A DNA stretch of 64,000 nt from contig JAJYDW010000009.1 of assembly GCA_021790385.1 (NCBI GenBank), positions 1 through 64,000 on the forward strand, given 5' to 3'. Origin of the DNA: Planctomycetota bacterium. Lineage in GTDB: Bacteria > Planctomycetota > Phycisphaerae > WQYP01. Below, piece by piece: positions 25,722 through 35,521 of the stretch. Below the pieces are notes generated by a model, which did no database searches, was not told where the DNA came from, and was given only the letters and a program-made list of their open reading frames with translations. The translations under genes were made by a program, and so were the position numbers. How positions within the stretch are numbered: the first letter of the stretch is position 1; each line of letters opens with the position of its first letter.

Positions 25722-26966
25722 ATTTTAATTCTTGCCTACTACATTCAAACTCTTAGCCCTTTTATCTGGCAATGGGGCCATTCCGGCTTTGGCATTCGCT
25801 GGTATGGTACCGCATACCTCACCGGTTTTATCCTTGCCTATTTTATTCTCAAAAAACTTATCAAAGACCACCAACTGCATTTACCGCCGGCCAAATTGCC
25901 GGATTTTGTCTTGTTCGTCGCTATTTTCGGCGTGGTCATCGGGGGTCGACTCGGAGAAGCCGCTCTCTATCGCCCCGGCATGTTAACCACCTTTACCCAC
26001 CACTTCCCCTATTGGAGCCTGCTGATGGTGCAGGATGGCGGAATGTCCGCCCATGGCGGCATCATCGGCGTTTTTGTGGCCACCGCTATCTTCGCCCGTC
26101 GCCATAAATGCAGTTTCCTCAACCTCATCGACGCCGGAGCCATGGTTGCCCCCATCGGCATCGGTTTTGGACGGCTGGCCAACTTCATAAACGGTGAACT
26201 CTATGGCCATGTCTGGCATTCCCGCCTGGCGGTGCAGTTTCCCACAGAATTGATCTATCAGTCCCAACCGCTTGATGCACGTATCCGTTACCTTGCCGGC
26301 AAAATTAGAACCGTTCACCCCCATCTGGCCCAGTTTATGGATCACAATCCCATCGCCGGGATGGTAACCTTCTTAACCCACCACCTTCAGGCCCACCATC
26401 CCAATCTTTTGCCGGCTCTGGCCCGACATCCCCAGGCGGAAATTGTGCGTCTCGCCCACACCGGCAAGTATCCGTTTCTACAACAGCAACTGCAACAAAT
26501 TCCGGATTTTCTCCGGCAAATTCAACTCAACGTCAACGTCCGCCACCTCTGGCAAACCCTGCATCCAAATTTCCATGGCACGCTGCCCTTTACTGCCCGC
26601 CTCCAGATCATCCGCCTCGCCCGCCAGGGCAATGCCATGGTCATTAATCACCTCCGCCATATTCTCGAACCACGCATTCCATCCCAGCTCATTGAAGCTT
26701 TTTTTGAAGGCTTGGTGCTTTTCCTCATCTGCTGGTTCATCGGCCGCAATTGGCGCAAGGCCGGCATGGCCAGCGGCGCGTTTGCCGTCTTCTATCCCAT
26801 CATGCGCATCATTGGGGAACAATTCCGTCAGGGCGATCAACCCAAGCTCATCTTCGGACACTGGATCAGCCTGGGAGTTTTATACAGCGCGCCCATGCTG
26901 ATCGTCGGCCTGATTTACTGGATCTATCTCATCCGCCGACCCGTCACGCCGCCTGCCGCCCCCTGA
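25722..26966 (+). CDS. lgt: Prolipoprotein diacylglyceryl transferase with non-canonical start and large insertion
   Basis: The membrane enzyme that transfers diacylglycerol to the lipobox cysteine. MSAHGGIIGVFVATAIFARR and GFGRLANFINGELYG are the Lgt catalytic and signature segments; IPSQLIEAFFEGLVLF is the late conserved block. The first in-frame ATG/GTG/TTG is TTG at 25896, but homologous sequence continues upstream (HSGFGIRWYGTAYLTGFILA). The frame opens after a TAA at 25692, and the likely start is ATT at 25722, with GGAG at 25711-25714. About 130 residues are inserted between the signature and the last helices. Confidence 0.85.
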   Translation: MLILAYYIQTLSPFIWQWGHSGFGIRWYGTAYLTGFILAYFILKKLIKDHQLHLPPAKLPDFVLFVAIFGVVIGGRLGEAALYRPGMLTTFTHHFPYWSLLMVQDGGMSAHGGIIGVFVATAIFARRHKCSFLNLIDAGAMVAPIGIGFGRLANFINGELYGHVWHSRLAVQFPTELIYQSQPLDARIRYLAGKIRTVHPHLAQFMDHNPIAGMVTFLTHHLQAHHPNLLPALARHPQAEIVRLAHTGKYPFLQQQLQQIPDFLRQIQLNVNVRHLWQTLHPNFHGTLPFTARLQIIRLARQGNAMVINHLRHILEPRIPSQLIEAFFEGLVLFLICWFIGRNWRKAGMASGAFAVFYPIMRIIGEQFRQGDQPKLIFGHWISLGVLYSAPMLIVGLIYWIYLIRRPVTPPAAP

Positions 26967-27011
26967 CTGCGGCTCGATGAATGCTGATCGCTCATCGCAG
27001 CTCGCGACTCC

Positions 27012-27800
27012 TTACCGGAACCCCTGCTCTCCCGGTTTATGCAATGTCGGCCCGCGGGCGGTTATCTTTTCCGGCGCTTTTTCTATAGGAATGTTCGGAC
27101 AAGAATCTATCCAGCGACCGCCGCTCGGAGCCGTCCAGCGAACCGCATTGACCAATACCCGCTGCACCTGCGGGTGGTGATACGTGGGGTACATCTCGTG
27201 CCCCGGCCGAAAATAGAAAATCTTCCCGTTACCACGGTGAAACGTGCATCCGCTGCGAAATACTTCCCCACCCTGAAACCACGAAACAAAAATCGTTTCG
27301 TCCGGGTTGGCTATGGCAAATGGCTCCCCATACATTTCCTCATTTTCCAGTTCAAAATACCGGTCAAGGCCCTGAACAATCGGGTGGCCGGGGTTGCATA
27401 CCCACAGCCGTTCTTTTTCTCCGGCCTCTCGCCAGGTCAGACTGCAGGTGGTGCCCATCAGACGTTTGAAAATCTTGGAATAATGTCCGGAATGCAGCAC
27501 CACCAGTCCTATCCCTTCCAGTACGCGTTTCTGTACACGGGCCACAATTTCATCCTGTACCTGATCATGGGCCGCATGCCCCCACCAGATCAGCACATCC
27601 GTTTTGGCCAGTACCGTCTCGGTCAGCCCATGTTCCGCTTCGTCCAGCGTGGCGGTGCCAACGGTTACCCCGCCGGCCTTGCGCAACGCCTCCGCAATGG
27701 TTACATGCATTCCCTGTGGATAAATTTCCTTAACTTTGGGATTCGTTTTTTCGTGCCTGAATTCATTCCAGACCGTAACGTGAATGGGTGCTGCCATCAT
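27012..27800 (-). CDS. ThuA-family protein (trehalose-utilization type)
   Basis: 262 residues with the class I glutamine amidotransferase-like fold of ThuA. Evidence: [21 protein letters not shown] at the N-terminus, [50 protein letters not shown], and [19 protein letters not shown]. Members are linked to sugar catabolism and oxidoreductase gene sets; the reaction is poorly defined. GGAG precedes the ATGATG start. It is convergent with lgt; between them CGATGA (26975-26980) and TCATCG (26992-26997) could form a shared terminator. Confidence 0.85.
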   Translation of the reverse strand: MMAAPIHVTVWNEFRHEKTNPKVKEIYPQGMHVTIAEALRKAGGVTVGTATLDEAEHGLTETVLAKTDVLIWWGHAAHDQVQDEIVARVQKRVLEGIGLVVLHSGHYSKIFKRLMGTTCSLTWREAGEKERLWVCNPGHPIVQGLDRYFELENEEMYGEPFAIANPDETIFVSWFQGGEVFRSGCTFHRGNGKIFYFRPGHEMYPTYHHPQVQRVLVNAVRWTAPSGGRWIDSCPNIPIEKAPEKITARGPTLHKPGEQGFR

Positions 27801-29148
27801 GTAAGCTCCAATGAACTGTAAACCGTCCGCCGACGACTATCCTTCTCATTATACATTTGCCATCTCGATTGCAACAATATTCACACCGCCGAACCATCCG
27901 CAATGGACCGCGCAAAGACTCAGGGCCTCAGGACCTCCGGGCCGAGATGATCATAATTTGGCTTTATTCTCGGACGAGGATATGGTTACGTGTAGTGTGG
28001 CTTAGCGTTTATACAGCGGTTGTCCGCCGCGGAGCGAAGCTGCTTGTGAGCAAGTTTTTTAAGTTGGTGGTGGGCAGGAGAGCTAGGTAACAATACGTGA
28101 ACCGTGGAATGTCATATTGGATATTGAACACATTAACTCATATAAATAATATGTGGTTGATCGGCCTATTTTCGGTGGGTTTCATCATCATCTAAACGCG
28201 GAGGACTGGGCTGAAATGGTTGCTCCCGCTGTAATTTTTAATTCTTATTTCCGCCAGCATTATTTTCTGCTGCGTGCATGGTGCCTGCGGTACATCCCTC
28301 CAGGGTTGCACGCGGCGCACACTCCCAGCGTGGCTGGCCTTTGCCGTGGCCGCCAAGTGCCGATTTTGCGGGCCTGGTTCGCCTCGATCACACTTACGGT
28401 GGTACTTTTTTCGCCCCCACGCTGCCCGCCCAACCACCTCCGGGCGCTCGCCGTGATTCCGCCGAGCCAGGCGGCAGGCGGCTTGGGAAAACCAGGGAGT
28501 GATTAGGCCGATCCGCCATGCCCATTACGCCGGTTTCGCCATGATAGGTGATGCCATGAATATAAGACCACGTTTACGGCTAATGGCAGGAGTCACCCTG
28601 ATTGGCACCGCTGTGGCGGTGGGGGCGACAGTTCCTACATAACAGCGATGGGTGGTCCGGTGGCGAAATTACAGGCGGCCCTGCGCCAAGCTCTGGCGGC
28701 CGACCGGCTGTGTAGCGCCGACCAAGCCCACCCCTCCACCATGACCCCCGCTAAGCGCAAGACATTTTGGGCGGCAGAAATGGGTTTTGAATTTGAAATT
28801 TCAGAGTTAAGAGTTTGATGGGCAGCGGTAGATTGGGAAGACGCGGCCACCAAGGTGGCCGGCGTAGCGCCAGTTGGCAAGACCCAGCGGTGGGCCGCTT
28901 GTATTCGTCGTGGTTGGAGGGAGGAATAGCTGGAAAATGCGGCCTGGGACGTATAGTAAATCGGAGGTTAAATCCATGATCGAGTGAATTGTTAATGTTC
29001 GCCGTGGCGATGGGGACATCGCCGGCTACGATGGCGTAGGATATGAATTAATTGTTGCGCGGCGCTGGAGCAGGACTTTTCATTGTAAGGCGCAGTGGGT
29101 AAACTGCGGCAAGTATGGTCGGCGTACGTTTTTAAGGAGCTTGTTACA
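27801..29148. other. Long gap with no firmly supported gene
   Basis: The frames at 28153-28506 and others give no recognisable product and look random. A 56-codon frame at 28648-28818 (MGGPVAKLQAALRQALAADR at the start, ending FEFEISELRV) and a 27-codon frame at 28557-28640 are possible remnants. At 28996-29028 a 33-base hairpin (GGCGATG/CATCGCC around a GGGA loop) matches 30338-30370 with about four differences. The gap is probably decayed DNA plus the promoter of the oxidoreductase gene. Confidence 0.45.
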
Positions 29149-30258
29149 TTGACCTCACTAAATAAAACACGAATCGGCATCATCGGCTGCGGTAATATCA
29201 GCGGCGTTTATTTTCAGGCGGGTAAGCGCTTTGAAAATCTAGAGGTGGTTGCCTGCAGCGATCTGGATATTTCCCGGGCCAAAGCCCGGGCGGCTGAATT
29301 CGAAGTTAAAATCGCATGCAGCCCGCAGGAGATACTTAAGCTGCCGGAAGTGGATCTGATCGTGAACTTAACCATTCCCAAAGCCCATGCCGAAATCGCC
29401 ATTGCGGCGTTGGAGCACGGCAAGCACACATACAGCGAAAAGCCTTTCGGCGTGAACAAGGCCGAAGGGCAGGCCATACTTAACGCGGCGAAAGCCCGGA
29501 ACCTGCGGGTGGGCTGTGCGCCGGATACTTTTTTAGGCGGCGGCATTCAAACCTGCCGGAAGATTATTGATGATGGGTGGATCGGGCAGCCCATTGCCGC
29601 GACCGCCCACATGGCGTGCCACGGTCATGAAACCTGGCATCCGGATCCGGATTTTTATTACCAGCCCGGTGGCGGGCCTATGTTTGATATGGGGCCATAT
29701 TATCTTACGGCTCTGATTAACCTGATCGGCCCGGTGCGGCAAGTTTGCGGGTTGGCCCGAGCCGCATTTGGCCAGCGGCGCATCACCAGCAAGCCCAAAT
29801 TCGGCACGATGATTGAGGTCAACACCCCCACACATGTGGCCGGAGTCATGGATTTCTGCAATGGAGCCATCGGCACCATTGTGACATCCTTTGATGTGTG
29901 GCATCACCAGTTGCCTATCATTGAAATTTATGGAACTACGGGAACATTGCAGGTGCCGGACCCCAACGGCTTTGGCGGAGTCATTCGCGTACGACGTATG
30001 GGCGCGGCGGATTGGGCCACGGTACCGCTGGCTTATGGTTATCAGGAAAATTCACGAGGTTTGGGCGTAGCGGATATGGCTGCGGCCATCAAGGCCAATC
30101 GTCCGCACCGGGCCAGCGGCGAACTGGCATTTCATGTTCTGGAGCTGATGCAGGGCTTTCTGGATGCCTCCAGAGAACAGGCTTACGTGCAGATAAAAAC
30201 ACAACCGGATCGGCCCGCGGCGCTGCCGCTGAACCTCGTGGATGGCAAGATTGACTGA
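29149..30258 (+). CDS. Gfo/Idh/MocA-family NAD(P)-dependent oxidoreductase
   Basis: 369 residues with an N-terminal Rossmann fold (RIGIIGCGNISGVYFQAG) and the second strand/helix VACSDLDISRAKARAAEF. The family motif EKPFGVNKAEGQ (E-K-P) follows near residue 103, then a C-terminal alpha/beta substrate domain with GGGPMFDMGPYYLTAL. Members oxidise or reduce sugars and inositols. Start TTG at 29149 with AAGGAG ten bases upstream is preferred over GTG 29095. Substrate unknown; the nearby ThuA gene fits a sugar-catabolic theme. Confidence 0.9.
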   Translation: MTSLNKTRIGIIGCGNISGVYFQAGKRFENLEVVACSDLDISRAKARAAEFEVKIACSPQEILKLPEVDLIVNLTIPKAHAEIAIAALEHGKHTYSEKPFGVNKAEGQAILNAAKARNLRVGCAPDTFLGGGIQTCRKIIDDGWIGQPIAATAHMACHGHETWHPDPDFYYQPGGGPMFDMGPYYLTALINLIGPVRQVCGLARAAFGQRRITSKPKFGTMIEVNTPTHVAGVMDFCNGAIGTIVTSFDVWHHQLPIIEIYGTTGTLQVPDPNGFGGVIRVRRMGAADWATVPLAYGYQENSRGLGVADMAAAIKANRPHRASGELAFHVLELMQGFLDASREQAYVQIKTQPDRPAALPLNLVDGKID

Positions 30259-30265
30259 TCGCCGT

Positions 30266-30407
30266 GAGGGGCTGCGCAAAATAACTGCACACTTTACCGG
30301 CCGGTTCTTTTCAGCGGTGGCTGGTGGCGGAGTTGTGGTTCGCCGCGGCAATGGTGACATCGTCGGCTACTGCGCCGCATTCATACACTTTATTTCCTGA
30401 CCGCCTC
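30266..30407. repeat. Miniature inverted-repeat element, copy B
   Basis: The ends are imperfect inverted repeats: GAGGGGCTGCGCAAAATAA at the left and, complemented, GAGGCGGTCAGGAAATAA at the right. The interior, including the CCGGC/TTCTTTTC/GCGG run, aligns with the copy at 50361-50524. It fills the gap between the oxidoreductase stop and the stop of the convergent gene, so it may also serve as their terminator. No gene inside. Confidence 0.55.
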
Positions 30408-31454
30408 TTAGCGCTGATAAAGCGGCAGATAATGAAAGGGCACGCACAAGCCGAGAATAGCCATGCCAGTGGCGTAGGTTTTGTGGCCCTGCATTTCAAT
30501 ACCAAAGGGGGTCCAGAATCCGGCGGGAGCTTGAATTTTGAGCAGTTGCTCGCAGATATGCGGATAAATAACCCGCCAGTAGCGTCCTCCCAACTGATTG
30601 GCAGCCTGAGAGCAATAATAGACGGCATAAAAATAAAATTGTTCGTTGGTGGCCAAGGGATGCGCCAGAAGATAATCTCCGCCGCTAAGGGCCTGGGGCA
30701 TATTGCGTTTGCCCAGCAATTCCAAAGCTACAATGCCGGTTCCCGTGCGGGCCCGGCCCGGAGGGCCGTGTGGCTGATAAGAAAATCCGCCATTGGGGCA
30801 GGCGTCCCGCAAGACAAAAGCAATACCATCTTTGATGGCCGATGCCGGAATATTTGCGCCGGAATCAGCGGCACCGCGCAAGGCCATGAGTTGCCAGCCG
30901 GTACAGGAAATATCCGCATCGGTTTCACCGGGCTGATAACGCCAGCCACCGGCAAAAATGCCCTGTGTGCGTTTTTGGGCTCGCAAAATAAGCTGAATGG
31001 CTTTGCCGATGGCTTGGCCGATGCGCATGCGCAAATTACCATGACACAAGCCATAAGCTTCCGTCAACATAACCGTACTGATGCCATGATCGTACATGGT
31101 ACCGCCCGGTGGAGCGATGTAACCATCCGGCTGCTGAATGGAAAGAATCCAGTTGATGCCGCGATCAATAACGTGATGATATGGCCCCACCTGGGGCATA
31201 TAACCACGAGCCAGAAAGGCCATAACAGCGACGGCGGTGGAGGCGGGCTTATCTTGTCGGGCCGCGCTAAAGCTGCCGTCGGGCCGTTGATGCCGGGCCA
31301 GCCAATGCAACCCGCGAGCGATGGCAGCGCGGACGTTTTGGGGCACTGAATCCGGCCCGGTTGTACCGTAGGATGGTGATGCCGTTATGCCGACCCAAAG
31401 CCATGCCAAAACGACGGCACAAAGAATGGCGGGAATGGTTCTGCTGGTGTACAT
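30408..31454 (-). CDS. Secreted prenyltransferase/squalene-oxidase-repeat protein
   Basis: 348 residues with a signal peptide (IPAILCAVVLAWLWVGITA, cleavage near SYG). Repeats of the alpha/alpha-toroid type follow: ALHWLARHQ-like units at GLHWLARHQRPDGSF, GINWILSIQQPDGYIA, AIQLILRAQKRTQGIFAGGW and AFVLRDACPNGGFSY. The QxxDGSF-like QW motifs are structural features of this fold. No acidic catalytic motif for cyclisation is obvious, so a binding or peptidase-inhibitor-like role is possible. It is the last gene of the MoxR operon, 3 bases after the DUF4175-like gene. Confidence 0.8.
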   Translation of the reverse strand: MYTSRTIPAILCAVVLAWLWVGITASPSYGTTGPDSVPQNVRAAIARGLHWLARHQRPDGSFSAARQDKPASTAVAVMAFLARGYMPQVGPYHHVIDRGINWILSIQQPDGYIAPPGGTMYDHGISTVMLTEAYGLCHGNLRMRIGQAIGKAIQLILRAQKRTQGIFAGGWRYQPGETDADISCTGWQLMALRGAADSGANIPASAIKDGIAFVLRDACPNGGFSYQPHGPPGRARTGTGIVALELLGKRNMPQALSGGDYLLAHPLATNEQFYFYAVYYCSQAANQLGGRYWRVIYPHICEQLLKIQAPAGFWTPFGIEMQGHKTYATGMAILGLCVPFHYLPLYQR

Positions 31455-31457
31455 GGA

Positions 31458-34400
31458 CTATTCTCCCGGGCCTGTTGCAGTACCCATCCTGGCAATGCGC
31501 AGGTAATAATTACGGATCAACCGGCGATAACCTGGCGGCAGTTTTTGCCGGGCGATGTTGATCAGTCGCTGCTGGCGGAGCGGCCCGAGATTTTCCCACT
31601 GGGCAGCGCTGATACCAAATGCGGAAATTCTTGGCGGCAGCCTGGCGGCGGGGCCGCTCGGGCCGGATATACCCGACGGATTAGAGGACATACCGGGGGC
31701 GGCCTGGCCCGGCCTGGAAGATGCCGCGGCCATAGGTCCAGCCTCCGTAGACATATTGTCCGTCATGGACGCAGTCTGACTCATGGCATGGGCAGCGGAT
31801 TGAAGCGACTGGGCAGCCTGGGCCGCAGCCTGGGCATTGCCGGTGAGGGCATTTTGCTCGGCAGCAATCGCATTCTGGACCTGCTGCGCCGCGGCAAGCA
31901 TGGGAGCCGATTCGCGGTGGCCAGAGCTGGAATTATTCTGGCCGTTGGACTGCCGTTGTTGCTGGTTTCCGGAAGTTTGCTGATCACCTGGAGCGGGCTG
32001 ATGCGAATGGTTTTGGCCTTGGCCGCCGGCAAGCTGACGATGGATTTCGCCGGCGTGCGCCTGCCATTGCTGATAATGCGGCAATTCCGCAAGTTCCGGG
32101 GAATGATTGAGGCCATTAAGCACATCCCTGGCCATCTGCATGTGTTCCAGAGCCGCCTGCTGATATTCCTGGGAAGCAGGCTGATTGTGCTGGGCCTGGG
32201 CCTTGGCGGCACGGATTTGCTGCGAGGCGGCCCGGCGCATCTGTTGGCGAACCTGGGCCATGGTTTGCGCGATATCCGGCGCGCCTTGCCGAGCCTGTTT
32301 TTTTATTTGGGCTGCAAACTCTGTAGATTTATTGATGGCGGAGGCGATTTTCTTTTGTCGGGCGTGAATGGCCGTGGAATTCAAGGGTTTAAGATCGGCA
32401 ATAGCACGGGCAGTTTGTGCGGCCAGCGCATCCTGGCGACGGGCCAACTTCCGCACGGCGCGGCTGGTTTGCTGAGCTTGCCGTTGCAGGGATTGGTATT
32501 GATGCAGCGACTGGGCCTGATGTTGCGCAGCGCTGCGGAGTTTGGCGGCGGCCTGCACGAGCAAGTTACCACCTGCGGGCACCAGTTGATGCAGGACATT
32601 ATGGGCAGCCAGTTTGGCGGCGGCACGGACCGCCTGCAACTTGGCTTGTTGGGTCGGCGAAGGATTTTCGTTAAGCATCTGGTCGGCCTGCTGACGAATG
32701 GCATCAGCCACCCGGGCCGCATGCTCCAGGGCGTCAGCGGGCACGGTTTTCTGTTGCAGCCCGGCCAGGGCCTGCTGCACACGATCTGCAAGATGATTGG
32801 CAATGACTTTATTCTGCAACACCTGCTGCCGGGCGGCCTGTTCCTGCGGCGATTGCGCCTGGCGTGAAAACCTCTGGAGTTGCCCGGCCTGAACGCGCAG
32901 AGTGGAGGCGATATGGCGCTGGGCTTCAAGGCCTGCAGCGTTGTTGTTTTGCTGGAGGTTATTAACCGCAGCCTGCATCATAGCGGATGTCGGATGCAGC
33001 GCATGAGCGCTGTGCAACTGCTGTGCATGGCTGTGATTGAGCTGGGCAATCGCTTGATTGAGGGCCTGCTGCTGCGCAGCCAACGCCCGAAGTTTTTGCT
33101 GCTCGCTCACCACATGAAGCGCCGCTTGCAAGCGGGTATTGGTATGCTTTTGCGCCTGAATAATGTCGGTTATGCGTCGCGAGAGCTTTTTGAGCTGAGG
33201 CTGAAGTTTATCCGCCTCCGGCGTCTGGAGCACCTTGTTTTGATGAAGCAATCCCTGGAGTTGCCGGGTGGCCTGCTGCTGTAAACGGCTAATGGCCGGT
33301 GTTGTACCGGTAGCCGCCAAAGCCTGGGAAATATGAGATTCCTGTTGGGCCAGTTGGGCAAGGGATTTCTTTAACCTTCTTTGCAGGGCAATGTTCTGAT
33401 TGTCGGCAATAAAACGGTGCATCAATTGCGCAAGCTGAGCCTGGGCTTGCCCAAGATCCATCCGGCTTTGGGCCGCCAGGGGCTGGCTTTTTCCCGGTTG
33501 ATTGGCATTAAACCGGGCCTGGGCCATGGCGTTGGCGGACCGGCGCAAAAGACCGCGGGCTATTTTGTTCGCCTGGGCTGCGATATCGCCATAATCGGTA
33601 TGGACGAACTGGCGCGTTTTGGTGGCGAGATTTCGGCCGACCGCGGCGATATTGTTTTTCACCTGCGATGCGAGCTTGCGGAAGTAAGGAGAAAGTGCGG
33701 TCTGATGCGGTTGACCGGCAATCTGGGCCGCCGGCCCCTGTTGCTGCTGAATCATCTGCATCGCGTGCTGGATGGCGGCCTGCAGGGCGTGTTGTATTTT
33801 TTGATCCTGCCGGGCCTGATAACTCTGCTGCAGTCCTGGATCTATGATAAATTCATGGAGCGACGTTTCGGTGACATGTTCAACCGGTTCTGCGTTGTCG
33901 ATGGCTTGTAGTTGATAGTTCAGCCGGGCAGGGTGCAGCAATGGCCATTGCTGCAACATCCGGGCAATGGAGACCATCCATTGCCCTTTGAAGGTGGAAA
34001 CATTCCGAGATCCCAGCGGTATGGAGAAAGTGCGCGGAGCGGAACCATCCACGGAAACAAATGCGTTGATAGCGGTGAGGCGAAACTGGGCCGAGGCCCG
34101 AAACACCACAGGCACATGATCGTCGGGGCGTACATGAATGGTTTGTGCGGGTTGAATGATCCGGATGGCCGGAGGGAGAGAAGGTAAAATGACAATGGGC
34201 CATTGATTGCGGCCCACGTTGCCGATGCGTTTATTATTCAGCAAAGCAACACGATAGCTGGTGGTTTTCCACAAAGTGAAAGTGGCCTGATACACTTGCA
34301 AGCCCATCGGTGTAAGCGGCAGCGTTTGCGAGGTGGACGTGCCGGTTGCCAGGACCAGGGCACTTTTTTTATTCAACGGTTCGGTGGTGTGGATTATCAC

Positions 34401-35405
34401 CTGCACCTGGGTCCCCTGCAATCCGGTAAGAGAGCCGCTGTCACTGCGCACAATTTTGGCAGGCAGATGCGAGTAGGCAGGATACGTGTAATGCTTTTCA
34501 TAAAGCGTAATCGCCGGACGGGCAATGACCTTCACGGCATACCATGCCGACGCTCCGTCCGCGGTGACAATACGATACTGAAAGCTGCTTTGATTGTCGG
34601 CAAAATCATGCCGAAAGGACCTGGGACCGATGCGGGTCATGGCGGCGGTGGAGCGCTGACTATGGGCATAGAGGGCCTCCACGGAAACACCGGCGTCATT
34701 TACAGCAAGACGGGGGGGCGGCGGCGCAGGGAAAAACGCCCGAATGGAAACTGCATCTCCCTGCCCGATAGCGACATTGCCGGGCTGCACCCGGATATTC
34801 TGGTTTACGGGCAAGGCCGCAGCCCACGGCTCTATCGCCTGCTTAAGCCCACGGGCGACCAGCCCCGGCATCAGCAGGCCAATGACCAGCCACGCCAGGA
34901 TCAGCGGGGTGCAGTACAATGTCCACCGCCCTAACAATCCCAGTGAAACAGCGCGCTGCGGGTCCACGGTTTGGGCATCCGCTGCGGCCTGACCAATGAC
35001 ATGGTCCATGAGTTGCCGGGACCCCTGCAGAGCATCCTGCCGGTGCTGCACAAATTCCACCGCGGTCAGAAAACGCTCCTGTGATTCGGGCGTGGCAACA
35101 TCCATGCTGGTGGCAGCCTGGGCGATATCCAACGGAATCAGCGCCGGACGGAGCAAACGAATGGACGTAGCAAGTATGATTCCCCAAGACAGTATGGTCA
35201 ACCCCCAGCGCACGATAAAAGGCATGCCGGGGAACCGCCCCAAAAGCAAGGCCGCAGCCAAGGCTACTGCCATAGTAATGGCCGCAACTTTGGTCAGAGC
35301 AATGGCGATGCGCACGGCGCGATGTCGGCCCGCAACAGCGCGCAACGGCCGATGAAGGCGTTCGGACATTTCTGTGAATTCTGGAAGTGGAGGTACTGCC
35401 GACAT
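31458..35405 (-). CDS. Giant Gln/Ala-rich membrane protein, DUF4175-like
   Basis: 1315 residues. Two membrane helices lie near 35-80 (ITMAVALAAALLLGRF, WGLTILSWGIILATSI) and another near 155-175 (YCTPLILAWLVIGLLMPGL). Residues 210-500 are beta-rich with Ig-like strands facing the periplasm. Residues 520-1200 are a very long Gln/Ala-rich coiled coil, and the end is Gly/Ser/Pro-rich. The layout matches planctomycete and proteobacterial DUF4175 proteins found in MoxR-VWA operons. It may be a mechanical or scaffold partner of the VWA proteins. A 440-codon antisense frame over it is an artefact of composition. Confidence 0.8.
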   Translation of the reverse strand: MSAVPPLPEFTEMSERLHRPLRAVAGRHRAVRIAIALTKVAAITMAVALAAALLLGRFPGMPFIVRWGLTILSWGIILATSIRLLRPALIPLDIAQAATSMDVATPESQERFLTAVEFVQHRQDALQGSRQLMDHVIGQAAADAQTVDPQRAVSLGLLGRWTLYCTPLILAWLVIGLLMPGLVARGLKQAIEPWAAALPVNQNIRVQPGNVAIGQGDAVSIRAFFPAPPPPRLAVNDAGVSVEALYAHSQRSTAAMTRIGPRSFRHDFADNQSSFQYRIVTADGASAWYAVKVIARPAITLYEKHYTYPAYSHLPAKIVRSDSGSLTGLQGTQVQVIIHTTEPLNKKSALVLATGTSTSQTLPLTPMGLQVYQATFTLWKTTSYRVALLNNKRIGNVGRNQWPIVILPSLPPAIRIIQPAQTIHVRPDDHVPVVFRASAQFRLTAINAFVSVDGSAPRTFSIPLGSRNVSTFKGQWMVSIARMLQQWPLLHPARLNYQLQAIDNAEPVEHVTETSLHEFIIDPGLQQSYQARQDQKIQHALQAAIQHAMQMIQQQQGPAAQIAGQPHQTALSPYFRKLASQVKNNIAAVGRNLATKTRQFVHTDYGDIAAQANKIARGLLRRSANAMAQARFNANQPGKSQPLAAQSRMDLGQAQAQLAQLMHRFIADNQNIALQRRLKKSLAQLAQQESHISQALAATGTTPAISRLQQQATRQLQGLLHQNKVLQTPEADKLQPQLKKLSRRITDIIQAQKHTNTRLQAALHVVSEQQKLRALAAQQQALNQAIAQLNHSHAQQLHSAHALHPTSAMMQAAVNNLQQNNNAAGLEAQRHIASTLRVQAGQLQRFSRQAQSPQEQAARQQVLQNKVIANHLADRVQQALAGLQQKTVPADALEHAARVADAIRQQADQMLNENPSPTQQAKLQAVRAAAKLAAHNVLHQLVPAGGNLLVQAAAKLRSAAQHQAQSLHQYQSLQRQAQQTSRAVRKLARRQDALAAQTARAIADLKPLNSTAIHARQKKIASAINKSTEFAAQIKKQARQGAPDIAQTMAQVRQQMRRAASQQIRAAKAQAQHNQPASQEYQQAALEHMQMARDVLNGLNHSPELAELPHYQQWQAHAGEIHRQLAGGQGQNHSHQPAPGDQQTSGNQQQRQSNGQNNSSSGHRESAPMLAAAQQVQNAIAAEQNALTGNAQAAAQAAQSLQSAAHAMSQTASMTDNMSTEAGPMAAASSRPGQAAPGMSSNPSGISGPSGPAARLPPRISAFGISAAQWENLGPLRQQRLINIARQKLPPGYRRLIRNYYLRIARMGTATGPGE

Positions 35406-35521
35406 TTAAAAGTCCTTAGAGCCTGGCGGAAACACGAATCGAGTCGTTCTGCCTGTTATTCTATTCTAACGTCCAACCGAATAAATCATTCCATCCACAA
35501 ACCACCATGATGGCGTTTGTT

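Noticed and set aside
28153..28506. A 117-codon plus-strand frame in the long gap
   Set aside because: Three overlapping frames of similar length coexist here and none resembles a protein family.
30324..31349. A 341-codon plus-strand frame over the toroid protein gene
   Set aside because: The minus strand encodes a signal peptide and QW-type repeats; the plus-strand product is unrecognisable.
31545..32867. A 440-codon plus-strand frame inside the DUF4175-like gene
   Set aside because: It is the complement of a Gln/Ala-rich coding region; the opposite strand gives a coherent membrane and coiled-coil protein with normal operon spacing.
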